Source of the DNA: Nocardia sp. NBC_00508
GTDB lineage: Bacteria; Actinomycetota; Actinomycetes; Mycobacteriales; Mycobacteriaceae
DNA: 64,000 nt
Reading direction: 5' to 3'
Assembly (NCBI RefSeq): GCF_036346875.1
Contig: NZ_CP107852.1
Location: 4,960,001-5,024,000 of the forward strand
Part shown: positions 1 through 8,572 of the stretch, piece after piece
Numbering within the stretch: position 1 is the stretch's first letter
Layout of the letters: the number at the start of each line of letters is the position of its first letter
Translations under genes and position numbers: made by a program
The notes under the pieces: model-generated
What the model saw: the letters and a program-made list of their open reading frames with translations, nothing else
Databases searched by the model: none
What the model was told of the DNA's origin: nothing

Positions 1-60
1 CCGCAGACTCGGGGTCTTCCCTGATGGCATGTGGACAGGATCCCGGTAAGACTGGACGAC

Positions 61-834
61 ATGACTTCGCAAGCCTTGGGCGACACCACCGACACCGCGG
101 TCACGACCGATGTCGCGGCCCACGCTATCGAACTGACGAAGGTCTACGGATCGGGCGATACCCAGGTCAGGGCCTTGGACGGAGTGTCGACCGAGTTCGC
201 GAAGGGAGAGTTCACCGCGATCATGGGCCCGTCCGGATCGGGGAAATCGACCCTGATGCACTGTCTGGCCGGGCTGGACAGCGCCAGTTCCGGCACCGTC
301 CGTATCGGCGACACCGACCTCACCACCCTGTCCGACAAGCAGATGACGCGCCTGCGCCGAGACCGCATCGGGTTCGTCTTCCAGGCGTTCAACCTGGTGC
401 CGACGCTCACGGCGCTGGAGAACATCACGCTGCCGCTGGACATCGCCGGGCGCAAACCCGACCAGGACTGGCTGGACACGGTGCTGAAGCGGCTCGGGCT
501 CACCGATCGGCTCACCCACCGTCCCAGTGAGCTGTCCGGCGGGCAGCAGCAGCGGGTGGCCTGTGCGCGGGCGCTGGCGGGAAAACCGGAGATCGTCTTC
601 GGCGACGAGCCGACCGGCAACCTGGACTCCCGCGCTTCAGAGGAGGTGCTGTCGATCCTGCGCGCCGCGGTGGACGAGTTCGGGCAGACGGTCGTCATCG
701 TGACGCACGAGCCGCATGCGGCCGGATTCGCCGACCGGGTGGTGTTCCTGGCCGACGGTCGCATTGTGGACGAGATGCGCGATCCGACCGCCGACACCGT
801 GCTGGACCGGATGAAAGCGTTGGAGCAGGCGTGA
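61..834 (+). CDS. ABC transporter ATP-binding protein (MacB/LolD type)
   Basis: ATPase subunit of an exporter that pairs with the FtsX-type permease just downstream. Over 257 residues it has Walker A GPSGSGKST at 56-64, the signature LSGGQ at 148-152, Walker B ending in D172-E173 and the switch histidine at 206. The fold and the neighbouring permease match the MacB/LolD family, which uses ATP to drive export or release of substrates at the outer face of the membrane. The start is taken as ATG 61; an in-frame GTG at 31 would add 10 residues. The 34-base gap to the permease suggests one operon. The substrate cannot be told from the sequence. Confidence 0.9.
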   Translation: MTSQALGDTTDTAVTTDVAAHAIELTKVYGSGDTQVRALDGVSTEFAKGEFTAIMGPSGSGKSTLMHCLAGLDSASSGTVRIGDTDLTTLSDKQMTRLRRDRIGFVFQAFNLVPTLTALENITLPLDIAGRKPDQDWLDTVLKRLGLTDRLTHRPSELSGGQQQRVACARALAGKPEIVFGDEPTGNLDSRASEEVLSILRAAVDEFGQTVVIVTHEPHAAGFADRVVFLADGRIVDEMRDPTADTVLDRMKALEQA

Positions 835-868
835 CCGGGCGGTCGCGGGAGAACCAGGGGTGGGCGTG

Positions 869-3397
869 ATGGCTGGAAGTCCGATGCGCAAAGTTGCGTT
901 GCGCAATCTTGCCGCGCACAAGGTCCGGCTCGCTTTGACCCTGTTGTCGGTGGTGCTCGGCACCGCCTTCATCGCGGGCTCGTTCGTGTTCACCGACACG
1001 CTGCAGCACACCTTCGACGGGATCTTCGCCAACGAGGCCAAGGGCGTCGACGTCCGAGTGAGCCCGAAAGAGCGCCAGGCACAAGGCATTCCGAACAACG
1101 TGGTGGACGAGCTGGCGAAATACCCCGGCGTCCGCACGGTGGCCCCGAGCGTGAACGGGCCGGTGGTGCTGCTCGATCCGGCGGGCAAGAAAGCTGTGCA
1201 GACCGGCGGAGCGCCCACCTTCGGCAAGTCCTACCTGCCGCCGGCGAAGGCCGTCGCGGAGCCGGAGAAGTTCACTCAGGGCGTCCCACCCGCGCGCCCC
1301 GGCGAGATCGCGCTCAACACCGGCGGAGCCGAGCGGGCCGGGCTGAAGGTCGGTGACCGGACCAAGATCCTGATCCCGTCGCAGCCGGACCCGATCGACG
1401 TAACCCTCACCGGCATCTACGAACTCCCTGCGGACACCGGCGGTTTCATCGGTGTGCTGTTCGACGACACGCAGGCGCGCAAGCTGTTCACCGACGGCCT
1501 GCACGTCGCCTATGTGGATCTCGCGGCCGGCGGCATCCCCGGCGACGGCCTGCGCGACAATCTGGGCAGGGACCTGCCCGGCTACAAGGTGCAGAACGGT
1601 GATCAGGTCCGCACCGACCTGAAGAAGGAAGTCTCCAACGCGCTCAACTTCATCAACTACTTCCTGCTCGCGTTCGGTGCGATTGCGCTGATCGTCGGCA
1701 CGTTCATCATCTACAACACCTTCTCGATGATCGTCGCGCAGCGCCTGCGCGAGCTGGCGCTGCTGCGCGCGGTCGGCGCGAGCCGTCAGCAGGTCGGCCG
1801 GTCGGTGGTGGCGGAGGCGTTCGTCATCGGGTTGATCGGCAGCGCGATCGGTCTCGCGGGCGGCGTCGGGCTGGCGTTCGGGCTGTCGGCGGTGTTGAAC
1901 GCCTTCGACCTGGGGCTGCCGACCGGATCGATGGCGGTGCTGCCGCGCACCATCGTGGTCGGGTTGTTCGTCGGTCTCGCGGTGACGATGGTCAGCGCCT
2001 ATGCGCCCGCACGTCGCGCGGCGCGGATTCCACCCGTGCAGGCCATGCGTGAGGAGTTCGCGTCCACCGGTGAGTCGCTGCGCGTGCGCACGGCCATCGG
2101 GGTGGTGCTCGCCGGGCTCGGCGTCGGGTTCGTCGTGCTGGGTGCGCAGCGCACCGGCGGCACGGCGGCCGCGACGGTCGGCGTCGGCGCGCTCGGCCTG
2201 ATCTTCGCGGTGCTGCTCGCCGCGCCCGCGCTGTCGCGGCCGGTGGTGGCCGGGCTCGGGGTGCTGGTGCGGCCGTTCGGGTCGATCGGGCACATGGCGC
2301 GCAACAACGCCGCGCGCAACCCTCGGCGCACCGCCGCGACGGCGTTCGCGCTCACGCTCGGGCTGATGCTGGTCTCGGCGATCGGCATGCTGGGCGCGTC
2401 GGCCAAGGAGAGCGTCGGCGTGCTGATCGACAAGGGGGTGCGAGCCGACTACGCGCTCGCGGGTCCGCAGTTGCTCGGGGTGCCGTTCGGCGCGGCCGAC
2501 GCGGCCCGCACGAAAGTGCCCGGGGTGGCCGAGGTGGTCGGACTCCGCGGCGCCGGTTTCAAGATCGGCGACGAGCAGGTGTTCGCCGCGTCGGCGGATG
2601 GGCCGCTGGACGGCGTGCTGAACTACGAAATCGTGCGCGGTAGTGGCACTCTCGGCGACCGCGACGTGCTCGTGTCGGACGAGGAGGCGGACAAACGGGG
2701 CTGGAAGGTCGGCGAACCGGTGAGCCTGACCAGTTTCGACGGCAAGAAGGTTTCGCTCACGGTGACCGGCGTGTACAAGAAGACTCCGCTGCTCGGTCCC
2801 ATGGTGGTGTCGCAAGCCGTCTACGACGAGGTGGTTCCGCTCAACTTCCGGACCAACTTCCTGGTGCTGGTCAAGGCGAAGCCGGGTGCGAACATCACCG
2901 AGATGCGCGCCGACCTGGAGAAGGCGACCGAGCAATTCGTTGTGGTGCAGGTGCAGGACCGGGAGGAGTTCAAGGGTGCGCAGGGCAGGCAGATCAACAC
3001 GCTGCTGGCCATCCTCTACGGTCTGCTCGCGTTGGCGGTGGTGATCGCGATCCTGGGCATCGTGAACACCCTCGCGCTGTCGGTGGTGGAGCGGCGCAGG
3101 GAGATCGGCATGCTGCGCGCGGTCGGCATGCAGCGCATGCAGGTGCGCAGGACGATCTATCTCGAGTCGATGTTGATCGCGGTATTCGGCGCGATCGTCG
3201 GCATGGTGCTCGGCCTCGGCCTCGGCGTCGGCTTCCTGCGAACCCTGCGCGATTTCGGCTTGGACCAGATCGCCATCCCGTGGACGCAACTGGTGCTCGT
3301 CCTGATCAGCTCGGCGGTCGTCGGTGTGCTGGCCGCACTATGGCCCGCGGTCCGCGCCGCACGCACGCCGCCCCTCGCGGCTATCGCCGACCTCTGA
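869..3397 (+). CDS. ABC transporter permease, FtsX/MacB family
   Basis: Membrane subunit of the exporter begun by the preceding ATPase gene, 842 residues. It has an N-terminal membrane segment (about residues 18-38), a long extracytoplasmic part, and two FtsX domains. Each FtsX domain carries the cytoplasmic coupling motif (RLRELALLRAVGAS and RRREIGMLRAVGMQ). This doubled layout is common in actinobacterial permeases that work with a single ATPase partner. ATG 869 is chosen because AGGGG lies about 8 bases upstream; GTG 860 and GTG 866 are in frame. A strong hairpin follows the stop. The substrate is unknown; peptide, lipid or antibiotic export are all possible. Confidence 0.88.
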   Translation: MAGSPMRKVALRNLAAHKVRLALTLLSVVLGTAFIAGSFVFTDTLQHTFDGIFANEAKGVDVRVSPKERQAQGIPNNVVDELAKYPGVRTVAPSVNGPVVLLDPAGKKAVQTGGAPTFGKSYLPPAKAVAEPEKFTQGVPPARPGEIALNTGGAERAGLKVGDRTKILIPSQPDPIDVTLTGIYELPADTGGFIGVLFDDTQARKLFTDGLHVAYVDLAAGGIPGDGLRDNLGRDLPGYKVQNGDQVRTDLKKEVSNALNFINYFLLAFGAIALIVGTFIIYNTFSMIVAQRLRELALLRAVGASRQQVGRSVVAEAFVIGLIGSAIGLAGGVGLAFGLSAVLNAFDLGLPTGSMAVLPRTIVVGLFVGLAVTMVSAYAPARRAARIPPVQAMREEFASTGESLRVRTAIGVVLAGLGVGFVVLGAQRTGGTAAATVGVGALGLIFAVLLAAPALSRPVVAGLGVLVRPFGSIGHMARNNAARNPRRTAATAFALTLGLMLVSAIGMLGASAKESVGVLIDKGVRADYALAGPQLLGVPFGAADAARTKVPGVAEVVGLRGAGFKIGDEQVFAASADGPLDGVLNYEIVRGSGTLGDRDVLVSDEEADKRGWKVGEPVSLTSFDGKKVSLTVTGVYKKTPLLGPMVVSQAVYDEVVPLNFRTNFLVLVKAKPGANITEMRADLEKATEQFVVVQVQDREEFKGAQGRQINTLLAILYGLLALAVVIAILGIVNTLALSVVERRREIGMLRAVGMQRMQVRRTIYLESMLIAVFGAIVGMVLGLGLGVGFLRTLRDFGLDQIAIPWTQLVLVLISSAVVGVLAALWPAVRAARTPPLAAIADL

Positions 3398-3401
3398 GAA
3401 C

Positions 3402-3434
3402 CCGTGCGGCGCACCATGATTGTGCGCCGCACGG
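3402..3434. terminator. Hairpin between convergent genes
   Basis: A perfect 13-base inverted repeat (arms 3402-3414 and 3422-3434, 7-base loop) starts 4 bases after the permease stop. No T-run follows, as is usual for high-GC actinobacterial terminators. It sits between the ABC operon and the convergent VOC genes and could serve as a terminator for the ABC operon. Confidence 0.6.
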
Positions 3435-3590
3435 ACTGGGGATGCGGCTGATCGCGCTCGATACAGGCGAATGGCGGCCACCGAAGCGGCGGTGATCCGG
3501 CCGCTTGTGGCGAACCTCTACGGGCCTGGGCTTCCTCGTCGCGCCGCGGTTCATTGCGGACGGGCCGAGTACGCCGTTCGGTCTGAAGCG

Positions 3591-3959
3591 TCACTCCTGG
3601 ATGACGGACAACACGTTCCCCGCGGGGTCGGTGAACCAGGCGATCAGGGGACCGCCTCCGCGGTGGATGCCTTTCTCGTCCTGTTCGGCGAATTCGTACC
3701 GTTCGAAGCGGACGTTGCGGCTGGTGAGCTCGTCGACGGCCGCCTCGATGTCCGGGACCGGAAAGTTCAAGATCGTGAATGTCGCGGGCGTGTGGTCCGA
3801 TTTCGGATACACCAGGACTGTGGCCCCGCCGCCGAGGTGCAGGTTGAGCATCCCGTTCTCCTCGGAAACCCGTATTCCCAGCGTCTCGGCGTAGAACGTC
3901 TTGGCCGCATCGACGTCGTCCACCGAGAACCCACTGAACGCTCTGCTGTCGGCAAGCAT
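3591..3959 (-). CDS. VOC (glyoxalase/bleomycin-resistance fold) protein
   Basis: A small protein of 122 residues with one vicinal-oxygen-chelate domain. Visible features are the beta-alpha-beta start (FSGFSVDDVDAAKTFYAETLGI), the middle YPKSDHTPATFTILNF strand and the closing DPAGNVLSVIQE. The family binds a metal between paired beta modules and includes lyases, dioxygenases and drug-binding proteins, so the reaction is not predictable. ATG 3959 has GGAG upstream; the GTG at 3962 overlaps the stop of the upstream VOC gene by one base. The two VOC genes form an operon and are probably products of duplication or a functional pair. Confidence 0.8.
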   Translation of the reverse strand: MLADSRAFSGFSVDDVDAAKTFYAETLGIRVSEENGMLNLHLGGGATVLVYPKSDHTPATFTILNFPVPDIEAAVDELTSRNVRFERYEFAEQDEKGIHRGGGPLIAWFTDPAGNVLSVIQE

Positions 3960-3961
3960 CA

Positions 3962-4357
3962 CTAGCTCCTCTCGGCCATCGCAGCCCGATGCTTCGGGCT
4001 CAGCTGAATGAACTGAACGTAGTTTCCATCCGGGTCGATCGCCGTGGCGAACAGACTGCCGTCGCGGTCGTCCAGCTCGGCAACCCAGCGCCCTCCGAGA
4101 TCATCGATGCGACCCGCTACCGCCCGCGCATCGTCCACGTCGACGTTCAGGATCACCCGACCCGGCTCGGGGTTGGTGCCCCCGACGTCGTCGCGGCTGT
4201 CGATCAGTACGTAGAAGCCGCCGAAGTCGAGGACATCGTAGCCGGGCTCGCCGGGCGTGCGGTCGACCTTCAGCGCGAATGCCGAGGCATACCAGTCCCG
4301 CAGCCGGGCCGGGTCGGTGCTGGACAACAACAGGCTGCCGATGGTGGGTGTAGTCAT
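3962..4357 (-). CDS. VOC (glyoxalase fold) protein
   Basis: First gene of a two-gene VOC operon, 131 residues. The N-terminal half (LLLSSTDPARLRDWYASAF) and the closing strand (DPDGNYVQFIQLSP) are typical of the vicinal-oxygen-chelate fold. This subgroup often carries lyase or dioxygenase annotation without a proven substrate. Its stop TAG touches the start of the downstream VOC gene, so translation is likely coupled. No regulator is adjacent. Confidence 0.8.
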   Translation of the reverse strand: MTTPTIGSLLLSSTDPARLRDWYASAFALKVDRTPGEPGYDVLDFGGFYVLIDSRDDVGGTNPEPGRVILNVDVDDARAVAGRIDDLGGRWVAELDDRDGSLFATAIDPDGNYVQFIQLSPKHRAAMAERS

Positions 4358-4636
4358 ACCGGTAAGGACGACACGAAGCCGCCGAACTCATCGGTTCGGC
4401 GGATATCGCGCCGAGGCCGTGCGACTGAAACAGCCGAGCAAGGCCCCAGCAACCGACGGCTCACCATCCACTCGTCGGCAGAACAGGACGTGTGTGATGA
4501 GCCGACCGGCTCAGAACCGGTTCCGGTCGGCGTGCCGGGACCGACTGAGACTTGCCGCTGCGATCCGGTGCGGTTGGCGGAGAATGCGGCAACCGACCGA
4601 GACCTGACTGCGGGGAACCCGGACTATGGTGCTGTC

Positions 4637-5272
4637 ATGTCGCCCGACAACCTCGTCGTCGCCGCGGTCGATGTCGGCAAGCTGGCGAACGTCGGCTGGT
4701 GGCGAATCGCCGGAATCGACGCGAGCGGCGGTCACGATTTGGACGACCTCGTCACCGGTCTTGCGGCCGACCTGGACGAAGGCCGGTCGGTCGCGCTGGG
4801 ATTCGAAGCGCCCCTGTTCATCCCGAACCCTTCGGCGGTGGGCGGGCTCGGGCGGCAGCGAGTCGGTGAGGCCGGGCGTCCCTGGTGCGCGGGCGCGGGA
4901 ACCATCGCGCTCGCGTTCGGCGTACAGCAGGCCTCGTACGTGGTGCACAGGCTCGCCGGGATGCTCGACCGCCCGGTACGGGCCGGGGTGGACGCATGGG
5001 GTCTGCTCAGCGGCTCGCTCGACTTGCTGATCTGGGAGGCGTTCGTGTCGGCGGGCTCCAAAGATCGCACTGCCATCGATCCGCACATCTCCGATGCGCG
5101 AGCAGCCGCCGAGGAGTTCGAACGCCGCGCCGCCACCGGCGGTATCCGGTCGGACATCGCTGACACGCACGTCCTGAATCTCGCCGCGGCCGCTCTTGTC
5201 GCTTCCGGGCTGGCCACCGATTCCGCCCTGCTGACCACGCCGTGCGTGGTGGTCAGGTCGCCTCGGCTCTGA
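4637..5272 (+). CDS. Hypothetical protein with RNase H-like/DUF429-like pattern
   Basis: Not firmly recognised, 211 residues. It opens with a strand ending in an acidic residue (VVAAVDVG, D12), has a second acidic strand (VALGFEAPL, E57) and closes with a helix carrying D173, D176 and a run of alanines. This spacing of acidic residues is what RuvC/RNase H-fold families such as DUF429 show, so a nuclease-like fold is possible. That assignment is an inference. Reading continues upstream in frame to about 3989, but codon use and the opposite-strand VOC gene argue for ATG 4637. It stands alone, downstream of nothing co-directional. Confidence 0.6.
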   Translation: MSPDNLVVAAVDVGKLANVGWWRIAGIDASGGHDLDDLVTGLAADLDEGRSVALGFEAPLFIPNPSAVGGLGRQRVGEAGRPWCAGAGTIALAFGVQQASYVVHRLAGMLDRPVRAGVDAWGLLSGSLDLLIWEAFVSAGSKDRTAIDPHISDARAAAEEFERRAATGGIRSDIADTHVLNLAAAALVASGLATDSALLTTPCVVVRSPRL

Positions 5273-5402
5273 TCACGGCACTCACCTCTACACCCGGACG
5301 TTCTCCTGCGGATTCGTCTTCTCTTTGCGAGCTCGACGAGACTCAGCTGCGATCATCGCTGCGGGCTCGACGAGCGGCTGTGCGGCTCGATGAGGTTCGG
5401 GC

Positions 5403-5867
5403 TCAATGGTTTTCGATGGTGGCGCGCAGATCGCCGAGAATAGTCTCGAACTGGCGGAGCAGTTCGGGCGGGTATCGGGCGAGGACGGCGTCCTGTTGCT
5501 GGTTGATCGAGCCGAAGAAGTCCTCGCCGAGTTCCCTGACCTTCGCGTTGCTGCGCAAGGTGACGACGCGCCGGTCGGTGTGCTCGCGGCTGCGCGTGAT
5601 GTAGCCGGCCCGCTCCAAGCGGTTCAGCAATGCGGTCATCGCTCCCGAGGACAGGGAGATGCGCCTACCGAGGAGGGCGGGCTGTAGTGGCGCACCCGCT
5701 TCCTCGGCCGCGGTGATCTCCAGCAGTGCGAAGGCGTCGGTGGAGTGCACGCCGAGGACCTCGGCGAAGCGGCGGCCGAGTTCGGTGAAGCTCGCGCCAT
5801 AGGCCCGGAGCTCCTCGACCAGTCGTTGCCTTTGTGCCGCAATGTCATTCGCTGATTGCCGTGCCAT
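5403..5867 (-). CDS. MarR-family transcriptional regulator
   Basis: A 154-residue winged-helix regulator. The core reads ISLSSGAMTALLNRLERAGYITR followed by the wing HTDRRVVTLR, the standard MarR DNA-reading helix and wing. MarR proteins are dimers that repress efflux genes until a phenolic or other ligand binds. ATG 5867 has a full AGGAGG eight bases upstream. It is divergent from an MFS exporter, and a 7-base-arm palindrome lies over the -35 box of that exporter, so it very likely represses the exporter and perhaps itself. Confidence 0.93.
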   Translation of the reverse strand: MARQSANDIAAQRQRLVEELRAYGASFTELGRRFAEVLGVHSTDAFALLEITAAEEAGAPLQPALLGRRISLSSGAMTALLNRLERAGYITRSREHTDRRVVTLRSNAKVRELGEDFFGSINQQQDAVLARYPPELLRQFETILGDLRATIENH

Positions 5868-5898
5868 CGCCGCGCCTCCTGTCCTGACCGGGTTCCGG

Positions 5899-5928
5899 AT
5901 TGACAACCTACCGTGTGTCAATATACCT
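5899..5928 (+). promoter_or_regulatory. MFS promoter with overlapping palindromic MarR operator
   Basis: ATTGACA and TGTCAAT form a perfect 7-base inverted repeat with a 10-base spacer (5899-5922). The left arm contains a consensus -35 TTGACA (5900-5905), followed 16 bases later by TATACC (5922-5927) as -10. A repressor bound here would block sigma factor directly. The arrangement fits control by the divergently encoded MarR protein. Confidence 0.75.
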
Positions 5929-5960
5929 TCACCACAAAGATGCTTTATGATGGAGGTACA

Positions 5961-7547
5961 TTGCCGACTGAAGTTACCGCCCCACCCTTGCGCTCGTGGC
6001 TGGGCCTGATCGCCGTCTCGCTCGGCGTGGCCCTGATCGTCGTGGATCTGACAATCGTCAATGTGATCGTCGCCCCGATCATCGCGGACCTGTCCATCAC
6101 CTCGACCGAGGCGCAATGGATCCAGGAGTCCTACGCCATCGTCTTCGCGGCCCTGCTGCTGCTCACCGGGCGGCTGTCCGATCTGTACGGCGCGCGTCGG
6201 CTGTTTCTGCTCGGGCTCGTCGTCTTCGGCGTGACCAGCCTGCTCGCCGCCGCCGCGCCGAATGGCGCGCTGCTCATCGGCGCACGATTCCTTCAGGGCA
6301 TCGGTGGCGCGATGATCCTGCCCACCTCTTTGGCCCTGGTGAACGCGACCTTCACCGGCCAGGCGCGGGGCCGCGCTTTCGCGGTCTGGGGTTCGACCAT
6401 CGGCGCGGCGGCAGCAGTCGGCCCACTGCTCGGCGGCTGGCTCGCCGACTTCTCCTGGCGTTGGGCCTTCGGCATCAATATCCCGCTGGTCGTCGTGATC
6501 ATGGTGTGCGTATCGGTCTACCTGCCCACCGCACCCCGCGTCCGCGGCCGGGTCGACGGCATCGGCGCGGTGCTCTCGGCGCTCGGTTTGGGAATGCTGT
6601 CCTTCGCATTGATCGAGGGCCGCTCGCACGGCTGGATCCTGACCACCGAACCGCTCTCGATCACCGGATTCACCTGGTCGAGCGGGCCATCCCCCGTGCT
6701 GATCGCCTTCGTTCTCGCGGCCGTGACTCTGCTGACTTTCTGGCGCAGGCAGGACGCCCTCGCGCGAGCCGGTGCGGAACCGCTCATGGATGTGCGGCTC
6801 TTCGGCATCGACTCGTTCCGCAACGGCAATATCGTGACGCTGGTCGTCGGCCTCGGCGAATTCGGCATCATCGCCGTACTGCCACTGTGGCTGCAGTTCA
6901 CCCTGGACTACAGCGCGCTGCAGGCCGGGCTGGCGCTGGTTCCGCTGGCGGTGGGCAGTTTCTTCGCCAGTGGTGCGAGCTTCTCCATGACGGCCTCGGT
7001 GTCCGCCCTCGCCCAGGTCCGCATAGGCCTATTCCTCGAAGCCGCCGGGCTGATGCTGCTCGGCTTGTTCGCGGCAATCGACACCACCTGGTGGCCGATC
7101 GCCCTCGCCCTCTTCGTGTATGGCATCGGCGTCGGCTTCGCCACCGCGCAGGTCACCAATGTCGTGCTCGCGGACGTACCCGCCGAACGAGCCGGACAGG
7201 GCTCGGGATTGCAAAGCGCGGCAAGGGAATTGGGTTCCGCGCTCGGCATCGCGGTGGTCACCACGGTCTTCTTCAGTGCCATGGACTCGGAACTGCGCGA
7301 CCGGCTCACCGAGGACCGGGATCGCCTCGCCGGGGCCGTGACCGACAGCGCCGGATCGATGATCCCCGCCCTCGCCGCCGACCCCCGTACCGCCGAAGCA
7401 GCGACGGCGGCCCGTGAAGCGATGACCTCCGGCGTGGGGTTCGCCGCCTACATCTGCGCGGGTCTGCTCGCCCTGGCCCTCGTCACCACGGTGTTCATGC
7501 CCGCCGCCGTGCCCGAGGAGAAGGAACCGGTACCGGACCCATCGTGA
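5961..7547 (+). CDS. MFS multidrug exporter, DHA2 (14-TM) family
   Basis: About 528 residues, long enough for the 14-helix EmrB/QacA group of proton-driven drug exporters. The family motif A region (LTGRLSDLYGARRLFLLG) and motif C region (LQGIGGAMILPTSLALV) are present. A TTG start at 5961 is favoured because GGAGG lies 4 bases upstream and the promoter -10 is at 5922-5927; ATG 5940 is in frame and would add seven residues. The gene is divergent from a MarR repressor and probably induced by the drug it exports. The drug is not predictable. Confidence 0.9.
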   Translation: MPTEVTAPPLRSWLGLIAVSLGVALIVVDLTIVNVIVAPIIADLSITSTEAQWIQESYAIVFAALLLLTGRLSDLYGARRLFLLGLVVFGVTSLLAAAAPNGALLIGARFLQGIGGAMILPTSLALVNATFTGQARGRAFAVWGSTIGAAAAVGPLLGGWLADFSWRWAFGINIPLVVVIMVCVSVYLPTAPRVRGRVDGIGAVLSALGLGMLSFALIEGRSHGWILTTEPLSITGFTWSSGPSPVLIAFVLAAVTLLTFWRRQDALARAGAEPLMDVRLFGIDSFRNGNIVTLVVGLGEFGIIAVLPLWLQFTLDYSALQAGLALVPLAVGSFFASGASFSMTASVSALAQVRIGLFLEAAGLMLLGLFAAIDTTWWPIALALFVYGIGVGFATAQVTNVVLADVPAERAGQGSGLQSAARELGSALGIAVVTTVFFSAMDSELRDRLTEDRDRLAGAVTDSAGSMIPALAADPRTAEAATAAREAMTSGVGFAAYICAGLLALALVTTVFMPAAVPEEKEPVPDPS

Positions 7548-7862
7548 TCGACAGAGCAGGGAGAAGATTCCCGAACCACGCGGGGCTGTGACAGCGAACG
7601 CGGCGAACCAATTTCGGTCATTTGGTTCTGCCGCGTCGCTTCCTGCCTCCTACAGGTTTCTTCGAATTGATGGGGCGGGCTCCAGGTCTCGGAGCTATGG
7701 CAACGTGACGATCGGCCGCCGACTCTTCCTCGACGATTTCGGGTACGGCTGCGGTGAGATCGGCCCGCATCGGCTGCAGGCGGCGGTATCGGCCGGTGCG
7801 GTCCCATCCGATACTGGTCTTCGACGTGCCTGCGGCGCGCCTGGTTCCATCTGATGTGGTGA
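7548..7862. other. Intergenic stretch with one doubtful small reading frame
   Basis: No convincing gene. On the minus strand 7618-7770 could encode a basic 50-residue peptide starting MRADLTAAVPEIVEEESAAD and ending GGRKRRGRTK. In-frame coding-like sequence continues upstream into the TetR gene region, so it may be the tail of a decayed gene. There is no clear ribosome-binding site. Confidence 0.3.
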
Positions 7863-8486
7863 CTAGCTGTTGCGGGGTGGGACGTTCGTGACGGGTACCG
7901 ATGACGGCTCGACCGGCGGGCACGTTGACGGGGCATCAGGCGCCAGCCCGCGCAGCGTGAGTTCGACCTGATGCTCGATCGCGCCCGGCTCGGGGATGAG
8001 CTGCGCGATACGGATGAGGCCGAGCAACTGGTAGGCGATGTCGTCTGCGGTCACGTCCCCGGCGAGGGTCCGGTCGGTGGCGGATCGCTCGATGGCTTCG
8101 CGACCGACGGTTCTCAGATGGGCGAAGCATCGCTCGAGATCCGAATCGGAGGGTGATGCGCCCGCGAGTAGGTCGATCATGGCCTTGTTGGCGCCGAGTT
8201 GAGTCAGCGTGCTCGTGAAGAACTCTCGCAGTCCGTCGATCGCCGAAGCCCGATCCGGGAGGTGTGCGACGGCGAGGTCAGCGATGTCGGACCCGGTGAT
8301 GGCCTGCACGAGGTCTTCCCTGGTGGGGAAGTGACGGTACAGCGTGCCGATTCCGACTCCGGCTGCTGACGCGACCGCACGCATGTCGACGGAAAGGCCA
8401 TGGTGCCGGAACGCGTCTTCTGCGGCGCTCAGGATGCGTTCCTTGTTCGCCACAGCGTCGCGCCGTTGCTTCCGCCCTTCTGTCAT
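7863..8486 (-). CDS. TetR-family transcriptional regulator
   Basis: A 207-residue repressor. The N-terminal helix-turn-helix reads MRAVASAAGVGIGTLYRHFPTREDLVQAI, the classic TetR signature; the C-terminal two thirds is the ligand-binding dimer domain. ATG 8486 is the only good start. The gene is divergent from an SDR-like gene, and the 86-base space between them holds two palindromes with the same core, which are almost surely its operators. Autoregulation and ligand-relieved repression of the SDR-like gene are the simplest reading. Confidence 0.92.
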   Translation of the reverse strand: MTEGRKQRRDAVANKERILSAAEDAFRHHGLSVDMRAVASAAGVGIGTLYRHFPTREDLVQAITGSDIADLAVAHLPDRASAIDGLREFFTSTLTQLGANKAMIDLLAGASPSDSDLERCFAHLRTVGREAIERSATDRTLAGDVTADDIAYQLLGLIRIAQLIPEPGAIEHQVELTLRGLAPDAPSTCPPVEPSSVPVTNVPPRNS

Positions 8487-8504
8487 GCCGTCAGCCTAGC
8501 AATT

Positions 8505-8557
8505 CGGAACATGCGTTCCGCCTTGATGTACGCTGTTCCGGAACATAGGTTCCGGAA
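8505..8557. promoter_or_regulatory. Two tandem palindromic TetR operators
   Basis: Site 1 (8505-8520) is CGGAAC, 4 bases, GTTCCG. Site 2 (8536-8557) has perfect 9-base arms TTCCGGAAC and GTTCCGGAA around 4 bases. Both share GGAAC-AT-N2-GTTCC, with centres 34 bases apart, in the space between the divergent TetR and SDR-like genes. Confidence 0.8.
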
Positions 8558-8572
8558 TGGTGGGAGTGTGTC

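Noticed and set aside
695..3289. An 864-residue open frame on the minus strand across the ABC permease
   Set aside because: It is the mirror frame of a strongly coding gene; the product is rich in His, Arg and Asp with no domain.
3989..4636. A 216-residue extension of the hypothetical gene at 4637
   Set aside because: It runs antisense over a clear VOC gene and its product is low in order; codon pattern changes at 4637.
8505..8554. GAAC-N4-GTTC cores before the SDR-like gene read as LexA boxes
   Set aside because: Flanking bases (CGG...CCG) do not fit TCGAAC/GTTCGA, and an adjacent divergent TetR gene explains the two copies better.
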